13,649 bases of DNA, taken from an uncultured Solirubrobacter sp. GTDB lineage: Bacteria; Actinomycetota; Thermoleophilia; Solirubrobacterales; Solirubrobacteraceae. A model generated the notes under the pieces. That model was not told the origin of the DNA and searched no databases. It saw nothing but the letters and a program-made list of their open reading frames with translations. Below are positions 6,038-12,651 of this stretch, piece by piece. The DNA lies in assembly GCA_937871635.1 (NCBI GenBank), contig CALMNS010000505.1:1-13649 (forward strand). The letters run 5' to 3'. The translations under genes and the position numbers were made by a program. Positions within the stretch are counted from its first letter, which is position 1. Every line of letters starts with the position of its first letter.

Positions 6038-6835
6038 TCAGCGCAGCGCGCCGCGGATCGCCTCGTCGTGCGAGGCGATCCAGCGCCGTGTCCGCTCGGC
6101 GCGCGAGCGCCCGCCCTCCTGCCAGTGGCGTCCGAAGGTCGGGTGCCCGTTGGCCACGGCCTCGTGGATGACGTCGTAGCCCCAGTCGTGGGCGTGGACC
6201 ACCGCGTCGGCGACCCGCTCGCGCTCCGCCTCGGACAGGCCGTAGGCGTCGGCGAAGGTGCGCAGCCGGCTCAGCCCCAGGCCCCGCAGCGCCGGCGGCG
6301 TGTCGCGCGGCTCACGGAGCGGCGCCCACAGGCGGACGGCACAGGCGACGTCCCAGATCGCGGAGCCGGGGCTGGCGAGATCGAAGTCGATGAGCGCGAC
6401 GGCGCGGCCGTGGGAGAAGACGACGTTGTCGAGGTTGGGGTCGTTGTGGCTGACCAGGCCCTCGCAGAACGCGGCCGGGACGGACGAGCTCCAGTCGTGC
6501 CCGCGGGCGTCGAAGGACGCCACGGCCTCGTGGTAGCGGTGCAGCAGCTCGGCGACACTGATCAGGGCCTCCTCGGTCAGCGCCCAGGCCGGCGCGGGCG
6601 CGATCGCCGCCTCTCCGGCGATGAACGAGAGGATCTCGCGGCCGTGGTCGTCGACGCCCAGGAAGCGCGGGGCGCCGTCGAAGCCGACCCGCTCGAGGTG
6701 CTCGAGCAGGGCGCGGGTGGCGGGGCTGGTGGGTCGCTGCGGGCGCCGCACGGTGTCGCCGACGCGACGCACGAGCCCCGCGTTCGTCAAGCCTCCCGGC
6801 AGGAGCTGCCCGCCGCCCTCGTCGGCGGTCGGCAT
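6038..6835 (-). CDS. APH/choline-kinase-fold phosphotransferase
   Basis: 265-residue kinase-fold protein of the aminoglycoside phosphotransferase family; its substrate cannot be read from sequence. GGLTN at 14-18 resembles the nucleotide-loop region of choline-kinase-like members. The catalytic loop H130-x-D132-x4-N137 (SHNDPNLDN) and the metal-binding IDFD at 149-152 (D150, D152) are intact, so it should be active. Most of the N-terminal lobe is short for the family. The start ATG overlaps the stop of the SorC-family regulator (TAATG), so the two are translationally coupled and in one operon. That context argues for phosphorylation of a sugar, polyol or related small molecule rather than antibiotic resistance. 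Making the regulator's effector or phosphorylating the ketose product of the adjacent dehydrogenase are untested possibilities. No transfer signs are seen. Confidence 0.85.
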   Translation of the reverse strand: MPTADEGGGQLLPGGLTNAGLVRRVGDTVRRPQRPTSPATRALLEHLERVGFDGAPRFLGVDDHGREILSFIAGEAAIAPAPAWALTEEALISVAELLHRYHEAVASFDARGHDWSSSVPAAFCEGLVSHNDPNLDNVVFSHGRAVALIDFDLASPGSAIWDVACAVRLWAPLREPRDTPPALRGLGLSRLRTFADAYGLSEAERERVADAVVHAHDWGYDVIHEAVANGHPTFGRHWQEGGRSRAERTRRWIASHDEAIRGALR

Positions 6836-7788
6836 TACGCCTCGTCGAGCAGCTCGTTCGCCATGGCGGTGTGGGTGACCAGGCTGTTGACCAGTCCGCC
6901 TCGGAGCGCCGCCCGCACGGCCCCCGCCTTCGCGGCGTCGTAGGCCAGCGCGATGACGTCGGGCACGTTGCGGAGCTCCTCGGCGCCGACGCCGATCAAG
7001 CGGGGGGTGAGCGAGGTGGCCACGGCGGTCCCCTCTGCGTCGAGCTGGATGCCGCCGATCTCGGCGCGCACGCCGAGGGCGTGCATCTCCCGCCGCTCGC
7101 GCTCGGTGACCGCGTCGGCCACCGTCGAGAGGCCCTTGCGCCAGGCGCCGATGCCCACCACCGCCTTGGTGACCTGCGCGCTCATGCCGAGCGCGCGGGC
7201 GATCTCGGGCTGCGTGCGCAGGGCCTGGGCGGTGGCCGCGTCGGGCACGATCAGCGGCGCGTAGAAGCAGAAGGCGGTCCCGCCGGACGAGCTCGCGACA
7301 TCGCGCACCAGCTCCACCGAGCTCTCGTCGACGTCGGGCGGCGAGAGCGCGCCCGTCAGCTGCACCACCGTGCACGGCGCGAGCCGCGTCAACGAGGTCC
7401 CCATGGTGATGAGAGAGCGAGCCCAGACGAGCCCGAGGACGTCGTCGGGCTCGACGATCTCCGTCAGCAGGTCCGCCGCGGCCCGTCCGATGCCCGCGCG
7501 CAACTGCCGGTCGTCGTCCTCGGCGGACTCGATCACGACGCAGTGACGCAGCCCGAACCGCGACTGCAACGCCAGCGTGAGGTCGAGGTCGAGCTCGCCC
7601 CGGTAGTCGATCTCGATGCGCACGAGCCCGCTGTCGCGGGCCTGGTCGAGCAGCCGGGCCACCTTGAAGCGACTGAGTTCCAGCTCCTCGGCGATCTCGC
7701 TCTTGCTCAGGCCGTCGAAGTAGTAGCGGCGGGCGACAGCGGCCGACAGCACGAGCGCCGCCGGTCCGATCGTCCGCTCAGCGGCCAT
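6835..7788 (-). CDS. SorC-family sugar-binding transcriptional regulator
   Basis: 317-residue transcription factor. The helix-turn-helix at about 27-57 reads GLSKSEIAEELELSRFKVAR and then LLDQARDSGLVRIEI. It is followed by the long SorC C-terminal effector domain, with typical features such as VVGIGAWRKGLS, LDAEGTAV and a final AALRGGLVNSLVT. Family members bind phosphorylated sugars or polyols and usually repress nearby uptake and catabolic genes. It is divergent from the polyol ABC operon, and a palindrome next to its promoter recurs upstream of its likely targets. The start is ATG 7788, because TATCGT sits exactly 7 nt upstream (leaderless pattern) and the length then matches the family. 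ATG 7809 (adds 7 residues) and a longer frame to 7914 are alternatives, the latter running through the divergent promoters. The stop overlaps the start of the phosphotransferase gene. Confidence 0.92.
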   Translation of the reverse strand: MAAERTIGPAALVLSAAVARRYYFDGLSKSEIAEELELSRFKVARLLDQARDSGLVRIEIDYRGELDLDLTLALQSRFGLRHCVVIESAEDDDRQLRAGIGRAAADLLTEIVEPDDVLGLVWARSLITMGTSLTRLAPCTVVQLTGALSPPDVDESSVELVRDVASSSGGTAFCFYAPLIVPDAATAQALRTQPEIARALGMSAQVTKAVVGIGAWRKGLSTVADAVTERERREMHALGVRAEIGGIQLDAEGTAVATSLTPRLIGVGAEELRNVPDVIALAYDAAKAGAVRAALRGGLVNSLVTHTAMANELLDEA

Positions 7789-7795
7789 ATGCGCC

Positions 7796-7801
7796 ACGAT
7801 A
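7796..7801 (-). promoter_or_regulatory. TATCGT -10 element of the regulator gene (leaderless type)
   Basis: On the minus strand TATCGT ends 7 nt before ATG 7788, so transcription would start at or beside the start codon. A TTGACG is present at 7829-7824, but its 22-nt spacing is too long for a normal -35. Confidence 0.5.
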
Positions 7802-7817
7802 GCGCTCATTTGAGCGC
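7802..7817. promoter_or_regulatory. Operator candidate, GCGCTCA-TT-TGAGCGC, next to the regulator promoter
   Basis: Perfect 7+7 bp palindrome with a 2-nt centre, directly abutting the TATCGT -10 of the SorC regulator gene. Occupancy would block the regulator's own promoter, suggesting autoregulation. It is the best copy of the CGCTCA-N2-TGAGCG pattern in the window. Confidence 0.65.
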
Positions 7818-7843
7818 GGTGCGCGTCAATTCTTGTTGGCGGC

Positions 7844-7872
7844 TTGACACTTAGCCGATATCCGGACAGTCT
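7844..7872 (+). promoter_or_regulatory. Candidate promoter of the polyol ABC operon
   Basis: TTGACA at 7844-7849 is a perfect -35. With a 17-nt spacer the -10 would be CAGTCT at 7867-7872, which is weak. The transcription start would fall near 7879 and the leader would be about 80 nt. CGCTCA half-sites lie immediately downstream. Confidence 0.45.
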
Positions 7873-7873
7873 G

Positions 7874-7909
7874 CGCTCACGGAAGAGCTGGTGCCCGCTC
7901 AGTCGAGCG
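7874..7909. promoter_or_regulatory. Operator region of the polyol ABC operon
   Basis: CGCTCA-GT-CGAGCG at 7896-7909 matches the regulator-promoter palindrome except for one base in the right arm. A single CGCTCA half-site lies at 7874-7879, 22 bp (two helical turns) upstream. Both sit just after the candidate -10, as do the palindromes upstream of the MFS gene. Confidence 0.5.
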
Positions 7910-7961
7910 ATCACGGGCCGCCGCTTGGTGTCGGGGATCGGTCGGACGAGGAGGAGCTGGA

Positions 7962-9329
7962 ATGGGAAGGACGAGGCTGAGGCTGGCCGCGGTGGCCACC
8001 GCGCTGCTGTTCGGAGGCGTGCTGAGCGGCTGCGGTGCAGGCGACAGCGGGGACGACGGGGGAGGCAGCGAGGGTGGCGCCCAGACCGTCAAGGTCCTGA
8101 TGGTCAACAACCCGCAGATGATCGATCTGCAGAAGTTGACCGCCGACAACTTCACCAAGAAGACCGGCATCCGAGTGCAGTTCAAGACGCTGCCCGAGAA
8201 CGACGTGCGCGACACCATCGCGCAGGACGTCGCCAACCAGGCGGGTCAGTACGACGTGATCTCAATCTCGAACTACGAGGTGCCGATCTTCGCCAAGAAC
8301 GGCTGGATCACCGACCTCACGAAGTACGAGCGGGAGGACGCGGCGTTCAGGGCCGATGACCTGCTGCCGTCGATGCGCGAGTCGCTGAAGTTCGAGGGGA
8401 AGACCTACGGCGAGCCGTTCTACGGCGAGTCGTCGATGCTCATGTACCGCAAGGACCTGTTCGAGAAGGCCGGCATCGAGATGCCCGAGCGCCCGACGTG
8501 GGAGCAGGTGGAGCAGTACGCCGAGAAGCTCGACGGCTCCGAGAAGGGCCTGTCCGGGATCTGCTTGCGCGGCCTGCCCGGGTGGGGCGAGGTGATGGCG
8601 CCCCTGACCACCGTGGTCAACACGTTCGGCGGAGCGTGGTTCGACAAGGAGTGGAACGCGGGAGTCAACGGGCCGGAGTTCAAGCGAGCGACCGACTTCT
8701 ACGTCAACCTGGTCCGCAAGTACGGGCAGTCGGGTGCGGCGCAGTCCGGCTTCACCGAGTGCCTGAACTCGTTCAGCCAGGGCAAGACGGCCATGTGGTA
8801 CGACGCGACGTCGGCCGAGGGCTCGGTGGAGAACGGCGACGACTCGAAGGTCAAGGGCAAGGTGGGCTACGCCTACGCGCCGGTCGAGAAGACCAAGGCC
8901 TCCGGGTGGCTGTACGCCTGGGCCTGGGGCCTCGAGGAGACCTCGAAGGTCAAGGACGCCGCGTGGAAGTTCATCTCCTTCGCCTCCGGGCCGGAGTACG
9001 AGAAGGTCGTCGGCGAGACGCTCGGCTGGGGCCGGGTGCCGGACGGCAAGCGGATTTCGACCTACGAGAACCCCGAGTACCAGAAGGCCAAGAAGGCCTC
9101 CTTCGAGGTGATCAAGACCTCGATCGAGCAGGCCGACCCGGCGAACCCCGGCGTCCAGCCGCGGCCCACGCTGGGGATCCAGTTCGTGACCATCCCCGAG
9201 TTCACCAAGCTGGGCACGGACGTCTCCCAGGGGGTGAGCGCGGCGATCGCCGGCAAGGGGTCCGTGGACGAGGCTCTCGAGTCCGGTCAGGAGGCGGCCG
9301 AGAAGGTCGCGGAGGACTACAAGGAGTGA
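7962..9329 (+). CDS. ABC polyol/sugar transporter, lipoprotein solute-binding protein
   Basis: 455-residue extracellular solute-binding protein of the family 1 type that feeds the two permeases encoded next. The N-terminus MGRTRLRLAAVATALL is a signal peptide, and LSGC at 21-24 is a lipobox, so the mature protein should be lipid-anchored at C24 on the outside of the membrane. A low-complexity acidic and glycine linker follows at about 25-37. SNYEVPIFAKNGWITDL, SSMLMYRKDLFEKAGI and especially GICLRGLPGWGEVMAPL with VNTFGGAWFD resemble binding proteins of the SmoE/MtlE polyol type. Start is ATG 7962 with GAGGAG centred about 9 nt upstream. The TGA overlaps the GTG of permease 1. The exact polyol cannot be read from the sequence. 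Confidence 0.92.
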   Translation: MGRTRLRLAAVATALLFGGVLSGCGAGDSGDDGGGSEGGAQTVKVLMVNNPQMIDLQKLTADNFTKKTGIRVQFKTLPENDVRDTIAQDVANQAGQYDVISISNYEVPIFAKNGWITDLTKYEREDAAFRADDLLPSMRESLKFEGKTYGEPFYGESSMLMYRKDLFEKAGIEMPERPTWEQVEQYAEKLDGSEKGLSGICLRGLPGWGEVMAPLTTVVNTFGGAWFDKEWNAGVNGPEFKRATDFYVNLVRKYGQSGAAQSGFTECLNSFSQGKTAMWYDATSAEGSVENGDDSKVKGKVGYAYAPVEKTKASGWLYAWAWGLEETSKVKDAAWKFISFASGPEYEKVVGETLGWGRVPDGKRISTYENPEYQKAKKASFEVIKTSIEQADPANPGVQPRPTLGIQFVTIPEFTKLGTDVSQGVSAAIAGKGSVDEALESGQEAAEKVAEDYKE

Positions 9330-10291
9330 GCACCGTCCAGCAGCAGCAGCCCCTCGCGCCCCCGGTGTCGGAGAGGATCCCGCCGCACGGCGGGCTCCGC
9401 TCCAGCGCCAAGTGGGCGCGTCGGGCGCCGCTGCTGCCCGCCCTGATCTTCATGGTGGTCATCACCCAGCTGCCGTTCCTGGCCACGCTGGTGATCTCCA
9501 CGCTCGACTGGAACGCGCTGCGCCCGGGCGAGCGGGAGTTCGCGTTCCTCGACAACTACGCCACCGTCTTCACCGATGACGCGCTGCGGCAGGCGGTGTT
9601 CAACACGGTGCTGATCACGGCGGGCGTCGTGCTCATCTCGCTGGTGCTCGGCCTCGTCATCGCGATGCTGCTCGATCGGGCCTTCCGGGGCCGCGGCTTC
9701 GTCCGGACGCTGATGATCGCGCCCTTCCTGGTCGTGCCCATCGCCGCCGCGCTGCTCTGGAAGCACGCGCTCTTCAACCCGGACTACGGGCTGTTCAACG
9801 GGCTGCTCAACTTCCTGTTCGGCAGCGTGCTCGGCATGGCCGACCCGCCGCAGGTCGAGTGGATCTCGGCTGCCCCGAAGTGGGCGGTCATCGGGGCCCT
9901 GGTGTGGCAGTGGACGCCCTTCATGATGCTCATCCTGCTGGCCGGGCTGCAGGGCCAGCCGCGCGAGACCCTCGACGCGGCCCGGGTCGACGGGGCGACC
10001 TCGACCCAGCTGTTCCGCTACATGACGATCCCGCACCTGCGGCGCTACCTCGAGCTCGGGGTGCTGCTCGGCTCGATCTACATCGTGCAGAACTTCGACG
10101 CCGTCTTCACGCTCACCTCGGGCGGCCTCGGGACGGCGAACCTCCCGTACGCCGTCTACAACACGTTCTTCAACGGGAACGAGTACGGCGAGGCGTCGGC
10201 GGCCGGGGTCGTCGTCGTGATCGGATCGATCATCATCGGCACGTTCGCGCTGCGCGTCGTGCTCGGGCTGCTCAAGGAGGACAATCGCTGA
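9326..10291 (+). CDS. ABC polyol/sugar transporter, permease 1 (SmoF/MtlF-like)
   Basis: 321-residue inner-membrane permease of the MalF-type half of a carbohydrate importer. After a proline-rich cytoplasmic N-terminus, the first helix begins near residue 35 (PLLPALIFMVVITQLPF); at least five further hydrophobic segments follow. GFVRTLMIAPFLVVPIAAALLWK is close to the polyol permease subgroup. The EAA loop that docks the ATPase is at about 217-236 (DAARVDGATS, then IPHL). GTG 9326 was chosen because it overlaps the binding-protein stop (GTGA) and has GGAGG 10 nt upstream; longer upstream reading of this frame is only a shadow of the binding-protein gene. Its stop overlaps the next ATG (TGATG). 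Confidence 0.92.
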   Translation: MSTVQQQQPLAPPVSERIPPHGGLRSSAKWARRAPLLPALIFMVVITQLPFLATLVISTLDWNALRPGEREFAFLDNYATVFTDDALRQAVFNTVLITAGVVLISLVLGLVIAMLLDRAFRGRGFVRTLMIAPFLVVPIAAALLWKHALFNPDYGLFNGLLNFLFGSVLGMADPPQVEWISAAPKWAVIGALVWQWTPFMMLILLAGLQGQPRETLDAARVDGATSTQLFRYMTIPHLRRYLELGVLLGSIYIVQNFDAVFTLTSGGLGTANLPYAVYNTFFNGNEYGEASAAGVVVVIGSIIIGTFALRVVLGLLKEDNR

Positions 10292-11160
10292 TGGCCACCG
10301 TCGCGTCCGCGCCGCGGGCGATTCCGCGCACCCGGAAGGCGAGCAAGGACCGCTTCGCACCCGCCTGGCTGCTCAGCGGCCTGGCCTGGATCATCGGGCT
10401 CACGTTCTTCGCGCCGGTCGCGTGGATGGTGCTCACCTCGCTGCACTCCGAGGCCTCCGCGGCGACCAACCCACCGTCGATCGCCGCCTCACTCACGCTC
10501 GACGGATACCGGCAGTTCTTCGACCAGAACCCGTGGCCGGCGCTGATCAACTCGCTCTCGGCCAGCGTGGTCTCCACCCTGATCGTCCTCGCGCTGGCGC
10601 TGCCGGCCGCCTACGCGCTCTCGATCAAGCCGATCGAGAAGTGGACGGACGTCATGTTCTTCTTCCTCTCGACCAAGTTCCTTCCCCCCGTCGCCGGGCT
10701 GCTGCCGATCTACCTGATCTCGCGCGACCTCAACCTGCTCGACAACATCTTCACCCTGGTCATCCTCTACACGGCGATGAACCTGCCGATCGCGGTGTGG
10801 ATGATCCGCTCGTTCCTCGTCGAGGTGCCGCGGGAGATCATCGAGGCGGCCGAGCTCGACGGCGCCGGGCTGGTGACCGTCATGCGCCGGATCGTGCTCC
10901 CGGTCGCCCTCCCCGGCCTTGCGGCGACCGCGCTCATCTGCTTCATCTTCTCCTGGAACGAGCTGCTGTTCGCCCGCTCGCTGACCTCCACCGCGGCGAG
11001 CACCGCGCCCGTCTTCCTGACCGGGTTCATCACGAGCCAAGGGCTGTTCCTCGCCCAGCTCTGTGCCGCCGCGTTCGCCATCTCACTCCCGGTCCTCATC
11101 GCCGGCTTCGCCGCCCAGGACAAGCTGGTGCAGGGGCTGACGCTCGGGGCCGTCAAGTGA
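10291..11160 (+). CDS. ABC polyol/sugar transporter, permease 2 (SmoG/MtlG-like)
   Basis: 289-residue MalG-type partner permease with about six membrane helices, the first near 28-52. The EAA docking motif EAAELDGAGL starts at E185, followed by MRRIVLPVALP. STKFLPPVAGLLPIYLI and the C-terminal KLVQGLTLGAVK are characteristic of mannitol/sorbitol permeases (SmoG/MtlG). ATG 10291 shares its first base with the upstream TGA and has AAGGAGG 10 nt before it. Its own stop overlaps the GTG of the dehydrogenase gene. No ATPase gene accompanies the importer, so these EAA loops must dock an ATPase encoded elsewhere. Confidence 0.92.
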   Translation: MATVASAPRAIPRTRKASKDRFAPAWLLSGLAWIIGLTFFAPVAWMVLTSLHSEASAATNPPSIAASLTLDGYRQFFDQNPWPALINSLSASVVSTLIVLALALPAAYALSIKPIEKWTDVMFFFLSTKFLPPVAGLLPIYLISRDLNLLDNIFTLVILYTAMNLPIAVWMIRSFLVEVPREIIEAAELDGAGLVTVMRRIVLPVALPGLAATALICFIFSWNELLFARSLTSTAASTAPVFLTGFITSQGLFLAQLCAAAFAISLPVLIAGFAAQDKLVQGLTLGAVK

Positions 11161-12605
11161 CGTTTGAGATCACCACGCTGGCCGAGGGCTCCGAGCGGCT
11201 GGCGACGCCGCGCTACGACCGCGCCGGGCTGACCGCCGGCGTGGTCCACTTCGGCGTCGGCGGCTTCCACCGCGCCCACCAGGCGATGTATCACGACGTG
11301 TTGATGAACGACGGCGAGGCGCACGACTGGGCGATCTGCGGCGTGGGGCTGCTGCCGGCCGACGAGCGCATGCGCGACGTCCTCACGGCGCAAGGCGGCC
11401 TCTACACGCTGATGGTCAAGCACGCCGACGGGACCGTCGAGGCCCGGGTGATCGGCTCCCTCGTCGAGTACCTGTTCGCCCCGGACGACCCCGACGCGGT
11501 GCTCGAGCGGCTCGCCGACGAGGCGATCCGGATCGTCTCGCTCACGGTGACCGAGGGCGGCTACCAGGTCGACCCCGCCAGCCCCGACGTCGAGCACGAC
11601 CTCCGGGAGCCCGGCAACCCGCGCACGACCTTCGGGTTCGTGACCGAGGGGCTCCGGCGCCGGCGCGAGCGGGGGCTCGCCCCCTTCACGGTCATGTCCT
11701 GCGACAACCTGCCGCGCAACGGCGACCTGACGCGCGACGCGTGCAGCGCGTTCGCCCGGCTCCGCGACCCGGAGCTCGGGGAGTGGGTCGAGCGCGAGGT
11801 GCGGTTCCCGAACTCGATGGTCGATCGCATCACCCCGGTGACCTCGGACGCCGACCGCGCGGACGTCACTGCGCGCTTCGGCGTCGAGGACGGCTGGCCC
11901 GTGGTCTGCGAGCCGTGGACGCAGTGGGTGCTCGAGGACGCCTTCCCGCTCGGCCGTCCGCCCTACGAAGCGGCCGGGGTCCAGATGGTCGAGGACGTCG
12001 ATCCGTACGAGCTGATGAAGCTGCGCCTGCTCAACGCGAGCCATCAGGCGCTCTGCTACTTCGCCCGCCTGTGCGGCTACCGCCTCGTGCACGAGGCGGT
12101 GCAGGACCCGCTCTTCGAGCGCTTCCTGCGCGGCTACATGGACGAGGAGGCGACGCCGACCCTGCCCCCGGTGCCCGGCGTCGACCTCGAGGCCTACAAG
12201 GACGCGCTGATCGAGCGCTTCTCGAACCCGGAGATCCGCGACACGATCGCCCGCCTCTGCGCCGAGAGTTCGGACCGCATCCCGAAGTGGCTCCTGCCGG
12301 TCATCCGCGACCAGCTCGACCGCGACGGCGAGATCCGGCGCTCGGCCGCCGTCGTCGCTTCGTGGGCCCGCTACGCGGAGGGCGTCGACGAGGACGGCGA
12401 GCCGATCGAGGTGGTGGACCGGCGGCGGGAGGAGCTCGTGGCGGCCGCTCGCCGCCAGCGCGACGATCCCGACGCCTTCGTCGGGCAGCGCGACGTGTTC
12501 GGGGACCTGGCCGACGACCCGCGGTTCCTCGAGGCCTACCGGGGGGCACTGCGCTCGCTGCACGAGCACGGCGCGCGCGCGACGCTCGAGTCCTTCGCAC
12601 GGTGA
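11157..12605 (+). CDS. Mannitol 2-dehydrogenase-family polyol dehydrogenase
   Basis: 482-residue, metal-independent long-chain polyol dehydrogenase, probably oxidising D-mannitol or a related polyol such as D-arabinitol to the 2-ketose with NAD+. Length matches the roughly 490-residue mannitol 2-dehydrogenases. The N-terminal Rossmann part carries GVGGFHRAHQA from G33, and SLTVTEGGY and VMSCDNLPRNG follow. The family signature PNSMVDRITP is at 218-227. The catalytic triad spacing is kept in KLRLLNASH: K288, N293 and H296 correspond to K295, N300 and H303 of the Pseudomonas fluorescens enzyme. IPKWLLPVIRDQL, near the polyol-binding arginine, is also present. Fructuronate or tagaturonate reductase is a less likely alternative, because the neighbouring transporter is polyol-like. 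The GTG start overlaps the permease stop (GTGA); no strong ribosome-binding site is visible, so translation is probably coupled. Last gene of the operon. Confidence 0.92.
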   Translation: MTFEITTLAEGSERLATPRYDRAGLTAGVVHFGVGGFHRAHQAMYHDVLMNDGEAHDWAICGVGLLPADERMRDVLTAQGGLYTLMVKHADGTVEARVIGSLVEYLFAPDDPDAVLERLADEAIRIVSLTVTEGGYQVDPASPDVEHDLREPGNPRTTFGFVTEGLRRRRERGLAPFTVMSCDNLPRNGDLTRDACSAFARLRDPELGEWVEREVRFPNSMVDRITPVTSDADRADVTARFGVEDGWPVVCEPWTQWVLEDAFPLGRPPYEAAGVQMVEDVDPYELMKLRLLNASHQALCYFARLCGYRLVHEAVQDPLFERFLRGYMDEEATPTLPPVPGVDLEAYKDALIERFSNPEIRDTIARLCAESSDRIPKWLLPVIRDQLDRDGEIRRSAAVVASWARYAEGVDEDGEPIEVVDRRREELVAAARRQRDDPDAFVGQRDVFGDLADDPRFLEAYRGALRSLHEHGARATLESFAR

Positions 12606-12623
12606 GGTCGCGCCCGGCGCCGG

Positions 12624-12651
12624 GTCGCGGCGCTCAGGGCCCCGCCGCGAC
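12624..12651. terminator. Hairpin between convergent dehydrogenase and nuclease genes
   Basis: Bases 12624-12632 and 12643-12651 form a perfect 9-bp GC stem with a 10-nt loop. It includes the nuclease stop codon and lies 19 nt past the dehydrogenase stop. A short perfect palindrome CCCGGCGCCGGG immediately precedes it. There is no T-run. It would serve both strands. Confidence 0.55.

Noticed and set aside
6038..6835. Aminoglycoside resistance gene
   Set aside because: Family membership alone does not show resistance; the gene is coupled to a sugar-type regulator and no mobile element is nearby.
7775..7780. CGCTCA half-site inside the start of the regulator gene
   Set aside because: No matching second arm and 28 bp from the main operator, so not a clean helical repeat; kept only as a possible auxiliary half-site.
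6871..7854. 327-codon plus-strand ORF opposite the regulator
   Set aside because: Antisense shadow; the minus strand has the helix-turn-helix and SorC effector domain.
7789..7914. 42-residue N-terminal extension of the regulator
   Set aside because: It would run through the divergent promoters and operators, lacks a ribosome-binding site, and family length fits the start at 7788.
12631..12636. CGCTCA near the nuclease stop
   Set aside because: Single half-site within a terminator stem-loop between convergent genes, not near a promoter.
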